Source of the DNA: GCA-020356105 sp964347475
Lineage (GTDB): Bacteria; Pseudomonadota; Alphaproteobacteria; UBA8366; JADFVY01
Direction of reading: 5' to 3'
DNA: 64,000 bases
Assembly (NCBI GenBank): GCA_964347475.1
Contig: CAYFYY010000009.1
Location: 1-64,000, forward strand
Of the stretch, positions 10,005 through 17,933 are shown one piece after another (position 1 is the stretch's first letter; the number at the start of each line of letters is the position of its first letter). The translations under genes were made by a program, and so were the position numbers. Under the pieces are notes generated by a model. It ran no database searches. It saw nothing but the letters and a program-made list of their open reading frames with translations, and was not told the DNA's origin.

Positions 10005-10063
10005 TTTCCTGTTTCCAACCGGGCAAAGACGCCGCGCATCGCGGCTTGCCGGAGGATCGCAGC

Positions 10064-10828
10064 GTGACCTATTGCCTTGCCATCCGGCTGAAGGACCATC
10101 TGATCTTCGCCGGCGATTCGCGGACCAGCGCCGGTGTCGACAACGTGACAGTGTACAGCAAGATGCACTGCTTCCCGCTCGCCGACGACCGCTTGTTCGT
10201 CATCCTGACCGCAGGCAACCTGGCGACGTCGCAGGCGGTACTGAGCCGCATCCAGCGCGACCTCGACAATCCGAATGCCGAGGAGAGCCTGCGCACCGCC
10301 GACTACCTGTTCGATGCCGCCCATTACGTCGGGCGCATCAGCCGCCAGATCCAGTCGGAGCACGCCGAAGCCTTCGAGGATGCCCAGGGCAGCCTGGAGG
10401 CCAGCTTTATCCTGGGCGGGCAGATCCGCGGCCGGCCGCACAATATCTACCTGGTCTACCCGCAGGGCAACTGCATCACCGCGTCGCCCAAGGCGCCGTT
10501 CCTGCAGATCGGCGAAACGAAGTACGGCAAGCCGATCCTCGACCGAGCCATCACGCCGGAGACCCCGCTGGGCGACGCCATGCGCTGCGCGCTGATGTCG
10601 ATCTCGTCCACCATGCGCAGCAACATCTCGGTGGGGCCGCCGGTCGAGATCGCCGTCTATCCCCGCGACAGCTTCGCCATCGAGCACCACATGGTCCTCG
10701 ATTACGATTCCCGTCTCCTGCTGGAGTTGGAGGAAAGCTGGAGCCAGGGCCTCAGGCGCGCCCTCTCCGAGCTGCCCCGTTTCGATTGGGAGCAGGAGCC
10801 CGGTCCGCGCGAGGTGCAGACGCGATGA
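10064..10828 (+). CDS. Anbu-type proteasome-like peptidase (COG3484)
   Basis: A 254-residue protein of the Anbu (bacterial proteasome homologue) group. It starts at a GTG (10064) preceded by GGAGG at 10051-10055. After removal of Met the N-terminus would be Thr (TYCLAIRL), the residue expected to be the catalytic nucleophile in this Ntn-hydrolase fold. FAGDSRTSAGVDNV and the Lys in YSKMHCF match the family's active-site layout, and GQIRGRPHNIYLVYPQGN and YGKPILDRAI are family blocks. It is divergent from the ATP-grasp/alpha-E operon. Its 3' end overlaps the convergent zinc-peptidase gene by 77 bases. Cytoplasmic; the natural substrate is unknown. Confidence 0.88.
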   Translation: MTYCLAIRLKDHLIFAGDSRTSAGVDNVTVYSKMHCFPLADDRLFVILTAGNLATSQAVLSRIQRDLDNPNAEESLRTADYLFDAAHYVGRISRQIQSEHAEAFEDAQGSLEASFILGGQIRGRPHNIYLVYPQGNCITASPKAPFLQIGETKYGKPILDRAITPETPLGDAMRCALMSISSTMRSNISVGPPVEIAVYPRDSFAIEHHMVLDYDSRLLLELEESWSQGLRRALSELPRFDWEQEPGPREVQTR

Positions 10829-11879
10829 TCTCGCCGACCAGGGCCAGCTTGTCCGCGACGATGGCCGAAATCGCGAAGGGGTAGGCATCCGGCAGGCCCA
10901 TGCTGCGGTTGAGCGCATTCAGCGCCGCCGTCAGCTCGTGCCAGTCGGTGAGTGTCGGTTCGCGCCAGTCGGTGCCGCGGGCGATCATGTCCTCGATGGC
11001 GCGACCGCGAATCGACAGGCCCATGTCCTCCGCGGTTTCCAGCGTATCGGCCATGTGCAGATAATGCGCCCAGGTTTCCGCCCAGTCCTCCCATGGATGG
11101 GCGGCGGCATAGGCGCTGATATGCCGTGACGGCCAGTCATCGGGCGGCCCATCCCCGTAATAGCCGGCAAGCGCCTCGTCGTAATCCGCGCGTTCGTCGC
11201 CGAACAGCTGCCGGAAGCGGTCTGCCCACGGCGTGTCGCGGACCAGGACATCCCAGTAGTAATGCGCGATTTCGTGCCTGAAATGGCCGAGCAGCGTGCG
11301 GTATCCCTCGTTCATGTCCTCGCGGATGCGCTCGCGGGCGCCCGGGTCCGCTTCTTCGATGTTGATGGTGATGATTCCCGACCGGTGTCCCGTCAGGATC
11401 TGGTGCTGATCGCCGGCATCACTGGAGAATTCGTCCGACGGCAGGGCCTCGTCACGCAGGAATTCGAACGCCAGCCCGGCGTCGGGGTCGACCGACTTGC
11501 CGACGAGAGGAAGATTCAGCGAATCCAGCGTATAGATCAGGCGTCGTTTGGCCTGTTCGACACGGAGCCATAAGCGCCGGTTCTCCGGCAGGCTGAGGTC
11601 CGGAATGGTGCGATTGAGGCGACACGCACGGCAGAATGCGTCGGGTTCGGCCGCGGGAACCATCCAGTTGCAGACCTGCTCGGGATCGTAGTTCTGGCAC
11701 TTCCGGTACGGTCCGGTGCCGTGCGCCGGGGCGACCGGTGTCCACATGTCGTCGGGCCCGGCCTCCAGTGCTGCGATCTGCCGCTTGTCGGGCAGGTATC
11801 CGAGCTCGCGACCGCACTGCAGGCAGACGGTGTTCTCGAAATAGAGGCGGTTGCCGCAGTGGCAGCGGTAGGTCTTCAT
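10752..11879 (-). CDS. Zinc-ribbon putative zinc-binding peptidase (COG4307)
   Basis: A 375-residue predicted zinc metallopeptidase. The N-terminus has a zinc ribbon (C6, C8, C19, C22), and a second Cys cluster lies at C61, C70, C83 and C86. The peptidase motif HEIAH is at 202-206, followed by an acidic DWAETWAHYLH block (about 269) that probably gives the third ligand. This is the COG4307 family, often encoded beside Anbu, ATP-grasp and alpha-E genes. Here it converges on the Anbu gene with a 77-base tail overlap. The C-terminal 25 residues (APRADRAPAPNRNG and on) are low-complexity and encoded within that overlap. Confidence 0.85.
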   Translation of the reverse strand: MKTYRCHCGNRLYFENTVCLQCGRELGYLPDKRQIAALEAGPDDMWTPVAPAHGTGPYRKCQNYDPEQVCNWMVPAAEPDAFCRACRLNRTIPDLSLPENRRLWLRVEQAKRRLIYTLDSLNLPLVGKSVDPDAGLAFEFLRDEALPSDEFSSDAGDQHQILTGHRSGIITINIEEADPGARERIREDMNEGYRTLLGHFRHEIAHYYWDVLVRDTPWADRFRQLFGDERADYDEALAGYYGDGPPDDWPSRHISAYAAAHPWEDWAETWAHYLHMADTLETAEDMGLSIRGRAIEDMIARGTDWREPTLTDWHELTAALNALNRSMGLPDAYPFAISAIVADKLALVGEIIASAPRADRAPAPNRNGAARRGRA

Positions 11880-12059
11880 CGGTGCGTCACGACTCCGGTA
11901 GCCTCAACGAGGCCATAAGCGAGAACGCCACGCGCGTCAACTGGCCCCGTCGGCGGCATCGTCCGGTGCGCACCGTCGGCCCGAGGCCAGGACGCGATCA
12001 CGGCGATCGGCGATGCTGCGCCGGCGCAAGTATTTAATTCAAGTTTTAGATATTTTTGA

Positions 12060-12076
12060 AATACATACAATGTATT
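12060..12076. promoter_or_regulatory. Perfect dyad, possible operator, upstream of the first FecR-domain gene
   Basis: AATACAT (12060-12066) and ATGTATT (12070-12076) are perfect inverted repeats around ACA, in a very AT-rich stretch (about 12030-12130) that stands out from the GC-rich surroundings. It is between the divergent zinc-peptidase and FecR-domain genes, about 95 bases before the latter's start. Confidence 0.45.
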
Positions 12077-12111
12077 AATTATTGAGTAACTTTTCGCATC
12101 ACCATAGAGTA

Positions 12112-12130
12112 TTATACTTTATCAGTATAA
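12112..12130. promoter_or_regulatory. Second perfect dyad upstream of the first FecR-domain gene
   Basis: TTATACT (12112-12118) and AGTATAA (12124-12130) are perfect 7-base inverted repeats around TTATC. The dyad lies 40 bases before the ATG and contains possible -10 hexamers (TATACT, TATAAC), so a bound protein would block transcription start. Confidence 0.45.
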
Positions 12131-12169
12131 CGCATGCGGCGGTTCATTCGGAGGTAAGAGGACAGTGTC

Positions 12170-12997
12170 ATGTCTTTTGGGGAAAGAGTTCCAGGAATCC
12201 GGGGCCTTGCGCTGATCGTGGCGGCGAGCCTGTCGGTTCTGCTGGTCGCGGGGCCGGCGTCCGCCGCGCAGCACCTTGAATGGATGGTCGCGCGCGCCGT
12301 GGGCAGCGTCGCGCATGGCGCCGCCGCCGATCGGATGCAGCCGACGCGTCTCGGCGACCGGTTGCCCCCGGGAACGCTGGTCGATACGGGACCGGACGGT
12401 CGGGTCACGATTGTCCGCGGCCGCGACACGGTGAGCGCCGGTCCCGGTGCAAGGTTCATCATCGCCGGCGACCCGGACGAGCCGCCGGACAGCATCGTGC
12501 AGCGTCTCGGCCGCATCCTGTTCGACATGGAAACCCGGGAATCCAGAAGCTTCGGAGTCGACACGCCGCTCCTCGCCGTGACGATCAAGGGCACGCGGTT
12601 CACGGTCGACGTCACGGCATCGCAAGACGCTGTCGCCGTGGACGAGGGCATTGTCCTGGTGACGGCCCGGGACAGCGGCGAGACCGTGCTCGTGGAAGCC
12701 GGCTTCACGGCCGTGGTCACGGCGGTCGACGGCAATCTCGAGGTACGGCCGACGGAAACCCGCGCGGAAACGACCGATCCGGTGGATAGCCTGCCCTATA
12801 TCGACACCTCGCTGGCGGATGCGGTCGACGGCACGCTCGGCGACGCGGCCGCAGCGGTGACCGATACCGCCGCGGCGGCCGGCGACGCGGCCACAGGGGC
12901 CGCCGCCGGTGCTGCGGGCACCGCAGAGGATGTCGGCCGGAGCGTCGAGCGCTCCGTCAGTGACACGGTTGGCGGTGTCGCCGGCGGTCTTCCCTGA
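12170..12997 (+). CDS. Secreted FecR-domain protein
   Basis: A 275-residue exported protein with a signal peptide (1-32, ending ASAA). A FecR-type domain (about 50-165) follows, recognisable by LGDRLPPGTLVDTGPDGRVTIV, the FDMETRESRSFGVDTPLLAVTIKGTRFTV block and GIVLVTA. The last 85 residues are an Ala/Asp/Thr-rich low-complexity tail without Cys, possibly a linker or surface-exposed stalk. The start follows GGAGGTAAGAGG. It is paralogous to the next gene. FecR domains of this type are usually periplasmic and sit beside CHASE2 signalling proteins, as here. It is not a FecR sigma regulator in the classic sense, because no sigma factor is encoded nearby. Confidence 0.8.
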   Translation: MSFGERVPGIRGLALIVAASLSVLLVAGPASAAQHLEWMVARAVGSVAHGAAADRMQPTRLGDRLPPGTLVDTGPDGRVTIVRGRDTVSAGPGARFIIAGDPDEPPDSIVQRLGRILFDMETRESRSFGVDTPLLAVTIKGTRFTVDVTASQDAVAVDEGIVLVTARDSGETVLVEAGFTAVVTAVDGNLEVRPTETRAETTDPVDSLPYIDTSLADAVDGTLGDAAAAVTDTAAAAGDAATGAAAGAAGTAEDVGRSVERSVSDTVGGVAGGLP

Positions 12998-13216
12998 ACG
13001 CGCGCCGGTCGTGCGGCTCCCGGGGCGGCCCCGACAACGCAGGCCGCGGCGGCTTGGGGGGGCGGGCTTGAAGCCAACCGTTCGCGGCACGGCCCGCCTG
13101 CGCGATATTCCGGAGAAATTTAAATAAAAATCGAAATAAAATGTAATCGGTTGTTCTTATCAATTTCTTAATATTTTCGTACACTGGTTTACATAAGAAT
13201 GATTAAAATATAAATT

Positions 13217-13243
13217 CCGAAATTTCTGTTGGATTTCGGGAGG
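13217..13243 (+). promoter_or_regulatory. Hairpin overlapping the ribosome binding site of the second FecR-domain gene
   Basis: CCGAAAT (13217-13223) pairs with ATTTCGG (13233-13239) around a 9-base loop. The Shine-Dalgarno GGGAGG (13238-13243) shares two bases with the 3' arm. Folding would partly mask the binding site of the gene starting at 13249. Upstream, TTTACA (13190-13195) and TATAAA (13211-13216) could be a promoter with a short 15-base spacer. Confidence 0.35.
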
Positions 13244-13248
13244 ATACA

Positions 13249-14106
13249 ATGCCTGAAGATCGACGAAAAGGGCGATCGGGCGGAAGCCGCAGGGCGCGCG
13301 CAATACTCGCAGGCGCGGTCGCGTGCCTGATGGGCCTCGTACCGGCCCAGGCCGCTGGCGGACATTGGACGATATCTGCCGCCGAAGGCGCCGCCATGGT
13401 GATCGTCGACGAAGTGGAGCAGTACGCGGCGAGCCGCGGATATCCGGTGCCCGCCGGGACCACGATCGTGACGGGTGACGAGGCCACGGTGATGCTGGTG
13501 CGCCGCGGCGACAGCATCACGGTCTATCCCAACAGCGAAGTTACGATACCCGAGGACGCGGCCACCGGCAGGCTGGGCGTGATGCAGAATTTCGGAACGC
13601 TGCTGTACCGCATGGAAACGCGGGAGTCGCGGAACTTCGAAGTTCGCACGCCGTACCTCGCGGCAACGGTCAAAGGCACGGTGTTCACCGTCGTCGTGGC
13701 GTCGAACCATGCGCAGGTCTCCGTCGCCGAGGGTATGGTCCGCGTCACCTCGGCGCATAACGAACGCAGCGAGATGGTCCGGGAGGGTTGGACCGCAACG
13801 GCGGGGATCGAGAGCGGCGCTATCGACCTCGCCGTCAACGGCAAGAGCCCGCAGGGCAACGTCGTCGACCTTGAGGCGCCGGTCCCGAGTGAGCCCGCGT
13901 CGGTCGGCCCGGCCGCCGCCGAGCCCGGCGCCAACGGGTCGGATGCAGTCGGTGCGAATAGCGGTAACTCGCAAGCGGGCAATGCGAATTCCGGCAAATC
14001 CAGTCGGGACAAGTCGAAACCCGGCCAGTCGAATCGCGACGGGTCGAATACCGGCAAGTCTTCGCCCGGATCCGGCGGACCCGGCGGAAAAGTCGGCGAA
14101 AACTGA
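13249..14106 (+). CDS. Secreted FecR-domain protein, paralogue of the preceding gene
   Basis: A 285-residue exported protein. Basic residues at the start precede a hydrophobic signal core ending VPAQA (about 35). The FecR-like domain (about 45-200) has PAGTTIVTGDEATVMLVRRGDSITV and the block YRMETRESRNFEVRTPYLAATVKGTVFTV, which is closely similar to the matching block of the preceding protein (METRES shared exactly). The final 80 residues are a Ser/Gly/Asn/Lys-rich low-complexity tail with NSGK-like repeats, unlike the Ala/Asp tail of its paralogue. A clear GGGAGG precedes the ATG. It probably forms one functional unit with the CHASE2 protein encoded 140 bases downstream. Confidence 0.8.
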   Translation: MPEDRRKGRSGGSRRARAILAGAVACLMGLVPAQAAGGHWTISAAEGAAMVIVDEVEQYAASRGYPVPAGTTIVTGDEATVMLVRRGDSITVYPNSEVTIPEDAATGRLGVMQNFGTLLYRMETRESRNFEVRTPYLAATVKGTVFTVVVASNHAQVSVAEGMVRVTSAHNERSEMVREGWTATAGIESGAIDLAVNGKSPQGNVVDLEAPVPSEPASVGPAAAEPGANGSDAVGANSGNSQAGNANSGKSSRDKSKPGQSNRDGSNTGKSSPGSGGPGGKVGEN

Positions 14107-14246
14107 CAGGAACAGAGACCCGCGGAGGCGACAGCAGGAAGATCGAGACGGGTCGGGGCAGAAGCGGTTGTCGACCGCGTCGGTCGACGGTCGGGCGCAA
14201 CGCAGCTGCGCAACGTACGCCGCGCTGCGACAAGCCGCAGGAGAAC

Positions 14247-17153
14247 ATGGGAAATCACGGTGGGTCGATTGACCGGCCGACAGTCTGGGGACATCGCGTG
14301 CGCAACGTGACGATGGGGCATATGAGCAGAGGATCGGCAAATAATCGCAGATTCGCACGTTGGTCGGCGCGCTGGCGACACCAGGCCATTGCGCTCGGAC
14401 TCGTGGCGGCGGTGTACCTGGCCGGAGGCTTCGCACCTCTGGAACGCGCGGTGGAAGAACTGCGGTTCAAGCTGGCTGGCCGAGCCGCCTCCGGCGAGCT
14501 CGTCGTCGTCGGGATCGATCCGCGCAGCCTCAAGCAGCTCGATGTCTGGCCGTGGCCGCGGACCTATCATGCCACAGTCGTCGACCGGCTGGTCGAGGAC
14601 GGTGCGACCGTAATCGCGCTCGACATCGACTTCAGCTCGTGGTCCCGGCCGGCCGAGGATGAGGCGCTCGCGGCCGCGCTCGCCCGTGCGCCCGGGCGGA
14701 TCATTCTCCCGGTGTTCCGGCAAAAGGCCGCGCTCGGGGCGGGCCGGACCGAAATCGTTTACACCGCTCCGCTGCCGCTGTTTCGCAAGCATGCACGGAT
14801 CGCGTCGGTCAACACGGTGCCGGATCGCGACGGCCTGATCCGCCGCCATTCCGTGAACGACTTCTGGCAGGAAGAACTGGTCGCAACGATGCCGGCGTCG
14901 CTCGCCGGGTGGAGCGTGGCACCGTCCGGGATCTTTCATATCGACTACGGCATCCGGCCGGATTCGATCCCCAGCATGTCGTTCGTCGACGTCATGGAAG
15001 GACGCTTCGAGGCCGGAACGTTCACCGGCAAGAAGGTCATTGTCGGCGCGCGGGCGGTCGAACTCGGCGATACCTATGCCGTTCCGCTCTACACCGCACT
15101 GCCGGGCGCGATCATCCAGGCGCTGACCTACGAGTCGCTGACCCAGGGCCGGACCCTGCATCGCAGCGCGGCATGGCTCGTTCTCGCCGGCGCGGCAATT
15201 GTCGCGTTCGCCCTCGGGCGGCGGTTTCGCGTGTGGTCCTGGCGCTATGGCCTGGCTGCCGTCATGGGGGTGTTCGTCGTCTCCATGGTGCTGTCCACCG
15301 CGGTCCAGGCGGCAACGCCGCTCATGCTCGACATCACCCCGTGGACGGCCATTGCGGCGCTTCTTTACCTCTTTGCCCTGTTCCGTCGAATCGAACGCCA
15401 GGGTTTCGTGCTGGCGCTGCGCGGCACGCGCCTGCGGCACACGAATGCGTTGATGCGCAGTGTCGTGGAAAGCAGTTCCGAGGCCATATTGACCATCTCG
15501 GACGACCTTGTGATCAGGCTCGCAAATCCGGCAGCGGAGGCCCTGTTTGGCTCCGCATCCGGCGTGCTCGGCGGGCAGCGGCTGAGCCGGTTTCTGCCGG
15601 GCCTGACGGCAATCGACGACTTGGAAGCGCTGGCCCACGACACGCCGCGCGGCGCCGAGTTGACGGGCCGTACCCAGAGCGGTGATGTCGTGCAAATCGA
15701 AGCAACCGTCGACCGGGCCTCGATCGACGGGCAGTCACATTATGTGCTGGTCGCGCGCGATATCGCCGAGCGCAAGGCGCAGCAGGAGCTGTTGGAGTAC
15801 CTTGCGCTGCATGATGCCCTGACAGGCCTGCCCAACCGGACGCTGCTGATGGATCGGCTGGACCATGCCATAGCCGCCTCGAAACGCGGCAACACCCGGC
15901 TCGCCCTCCTCATTCTCGATCTGGACCGGTTCAAGGAGATCAACGACACGCTCGGCCATGCGGTCGGCGACTCGCTGCTCATCGCCGTCGGCAGGACGCT
16001 GGGCTCGCCGCTGCGCGAATCGGATACCGTGGCGCGTCTCGGCGGCGATGAGTTCGCCGTCCTTCTGCCGTCCGTCTCCGGCGTGGAACAGGTGCGGCAG
16101 ATCGCGGAACGGGTTGCCCTGGCGACCAGCCAGCCATTCCCGGTCGAGGACCTGATGCTCGATGTCGGCGTGTCGATCGGCGCCGCACTCTATCCCGAGC
16201 ACGGCGAGACCGCGGCGGAACTGATGCGGAGCGCGGATGTCGCGATGTACATGGCCAAGCGCGACGGAACAACGATCGCCGCCTATGACGAGGACAGGGA
16301 CCACAACAGCGTGCGCAATCTGTCCATGAGCGGCGAACTGCGGCAGGCGATGGAGGGCGACGAGCTGGTGCTTTTCTACCAGCCACAGATCGAAATCGCC
16401 ACGGGTCGGATGGCCAGCGTCGAGGCCCTGATACGGTGGGACCACCCACGGTACGGCATCGTGCCGCCCATCGAGTTCATCACCCTGGCAGAGCAGTCCG
16501 GGCTCATCGGGCCGCTGACAAGGTGGATCCTGCGTACCGCGACCAAGCATCTCGGCGCCTGGCAGGCCAGCGGGCACGACATCGGGATGTCGGTGAACCT
16601 GTCGCCCCGCAACCTGCTGGAAGAGGATCTGCCGGGTTCGGTGGCGCGGCTCATCGAGAACCGCGAGATCCGGCCAGGCACGCTCACGGTGGAGATAACC
16701 GAGGATGCGATCATGACCGATCCGGATTGCGCCCTTGCGGCAATCCGCGACCTCAGGGAGTGCGGGGTGCGCATTGCGATCGACGACTTCGGGACCGGCC
16801 AGTCCTCCCTGGCCTACCTGAAGAGCCTGCCCATCGACGAACTCAAGATCGACAAGACCTTCGTGATGAACATGACGGACGAGAACAGCGATGCCGTCAT
16901 CGTGCGCGCGATGATCGACCTGGCACACGATCTCGGCCTTACGGTCGTTGCCGAGGGCATCGAGTCCGAAGCGCTTCTGACGTCCCTGCGCAAACTCGGC
17001 TGCGACTTCGGTCAGGGCTATCACATCGGGCGGCCGATGCGCCACGAGGCCTTCGATTTCATGCTGCGCAAGCATGGTACGGCACACGACGATGCCAAGG
17101 CACCGGTCACGACGTCGTCCCCAACCCGACGCCGGCAGGCGTCGGTGCCCTAG
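14247..17153 (+). CDS. CHASE2-PAS-GGDEF-EAL signalling protein (cyclic-di-GMP turnover)
   Basis: A 968-residue inner-membrane protein. After an N-terminal span (about 43-60) comes a periplasmic CHASE2 sensor (about 65-305; DPRSLKQL, WPWPR, ALDIDFSS). Three spans follow (about 309-378), then a PAS domain (about 395-510), a GGDEF diguanylate cyclase domain (motif intact at 599-603) and an EAL phosphodiesterase domain (EAL at 726-728, DDFGTG from 846). Both catalytic motifs look intact, so it could make or degrade c-di-GMP; which activity dominates cannot be read from sequence. The start was chosen at 14247 after CAGGAGA. The two upstream FecR-domain proteins are likely periplasmic partners or inputs for its CHASE2 domain. 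Confidence 0.92.
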   Translation: MGNHGGSIDRPTVWGHRVRNVTMGHMSRGSANNRRFARWSARWRHQAIALGLVAAVYLAGGFAPLERAVEELRFKLAGRAASGELVVVGIDPRSLKQLDVWPWPRTYHATVVDRLVEDGATVIALDIDFSSWSRPAEDEALAAALARAPGRIILPVFRQKAALGAGRTEIVYTAPLPLFRKHARIASVNTVPDRDGLIRRHSVNDFWQEELVATMPASLAGWSVAPSGIFHIDYGIRPDSIPSMSFVDVMEGRFEAGTFTGKKVIVGARAVELGDTYAVPLYTALPGAIIQALTYESLTQGRTLHRSAAWLVLAGAAIVAFALGRRFRVWSWRYGLAAVMGVFVVSMVLSTAVQAATPLMLDITPWTAIAALLYLFALFRRIERQGFVLALRGTRLRHTNALMRSVVESSSEAILTISDDLVIRLANPAAEALFGSASGVLGGQRLSRFLPGLTAIDDLEALAHDTPRGAELTGRTQSGDVVQIEATVDRASIDGQSHYVLVARDIAERKAQQELLEYLALHDALTGLPNRTLLMDRLDHAIAASKRGNTRLALLILDLDRFKEINDTLGHAVGDSLLIAVGRTLGSPLRESDTVARLGGDEFAVLLPSVSGVEQVRQIAERVALATSQPFPVEDLMLDVGVSIGAALYPEHGETAAELMRSADVAMYMAKRDGTTIAAYDEDRDHNSVRNLSMSGELRQAMEGDELVLFYQPQIEIATGRMASVEALIRWDHPRYGIVPPIEFITLAEQSGLIGPLTRWILRTATKHLGAWQASGHDIGMSVNLSPRNLLEEDLPGSVARLIENREIRPGTLTVEITEDAIMTDPDCALAAIRDLRECGVRIAIDDFGTGQSSLAYLKSLPIDELKIDKTFVMNMTDENSDAVIVRAMIDLAHDLGLTVVAEGIESEALLTSLRKLGCDFGQGYHIGRPMRHEAFDFMLRKHGTAHDDAKAPVTTSSPTRRRQASVP

Positions 17154-17196
17154 GTCGCCCGAGCGGACTGGCCCGGATCGGACATCTGCCTGAGTT

Positions 17197-17664
17197 TCAG
17201 AGGATTTCTATGATCGCGTCGACTTCGACGGACGCGTTCATCGGCAAGGATGCCACACCGACCGCAAACCGGGCGTGTTCGCCCTTCTTTTCGAAGATCT
17301 CGACCATCAGGTCGGATGCGCCGTTGATGACCTGCGGGTGTTCCGTGAAGTCGGGCGTGCAGTTCACGAACCCGCCCAGCTTGACGATGCCGACGATCCG
17401 GTCCAGGTTTCCGCCCAGGGCGGCCTTGGCCTGCGCAAGGATGTTCAACGCGCATTGACGTGCCGCCATCTGTGCCTCCGGCACGAAGAGGTCGGCGCCG
17501 ACCTTGCCGGCGAACATGAGCTTGCCGTTGTTCATGGGTATCTGTCCCGAGACGTGCAGCAGGCTTCCTGCGATGACGCAGGGCACGTAATTGGCAACCG
17601 GAGTGGACGGCTCCGGCAGGGTGATGCCCAAATCCTTGATTGCTCTTGCGATGTCACCAGCCAT
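17197..17664 (-). CDS. RidA family protein (YjgF/YER057c/UK114)
   Basis: A 155-residue cytoplasmic protein of the RidA superfamily. It is the longer form with an N-terminal PEPSTPVANYVPCV segment, then HVSGQIPMNNGKL, ARQCALNILAQAKAALGGNLDRI, VKLGGFVNC and the C-terminal SLPMNASVEVDAI. RidA proper hydrolyses reactive enamine/imine intermediates; it has an Arg in the C-RVEI-type motif near the end of the fold. Here that position reads NASVEVDAI without the Arg, so this may be one of the non-deaminase subgroups. It converges on the CHASE2 gene and is followed upstream by the nrdJ terminator region. Confidence 0.85.
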   Translation of the reverse strand: MAGDIARAIKDLGITLPEPSTPVANYVPCVIAGSLLHVSGQIPMNNGKLMFAGKVGADLFVPEAQMAARQCALNILAQAKAALGGNLDRIVGIVKLGGFVNCTPDFTEHPQVINGASDLMVEIFEKKGEHARFAVGVASLPMNASVEVDAIIEIL

Positions 17665-17833
17665 GGCCGTGTCTTCCTCCTTCAGGGCGCCGCCCGACCG
17701 CGCACCACCCCCAAGCGGCGCGCGTCAGCGGATAGCGCGACGATGCTGCCGCGAATATAACCCCTTGCGCGGGCTGCGACACCCGGTAATGATGCGCGCT
17801 GTGAAAAATGCCTGGTGGCGGATCGACCTGGCC

Positions 17834-17866
17834 AAAAAAAGCCGGAGGGCGGGCCCCGACCCTCCG
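17834..17866 (-). terminator. Rho-independent terminator of nrdJ
   Basis: Read on the minus strand, CGGAGGG (17866-17860) pairs with CCCTCCG (17849-17843) around a GC-rich loop, followed by GC and seven T (17840-17834). It lies about 70 bases beyond the nrdJ stop. This is the clearest intrinsic terminator in the window. Confidence 0.88.
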
Positions 17867-17933
17867 AGTTTACAGGGAGCACCAATTTACAGGGGCCAAC
17901 GGTCGATCCGCTGGGGCCTCGGCCCCCTTGCGG

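Noticed and set aside
12170..14106. Classic FecIR iron-regulation pair
   Set aside because: No ECF sigma factor or TonB receptor gene is present, and both proteins have signal peptides with no N-terminal cytoplasmic FecR_N domain.
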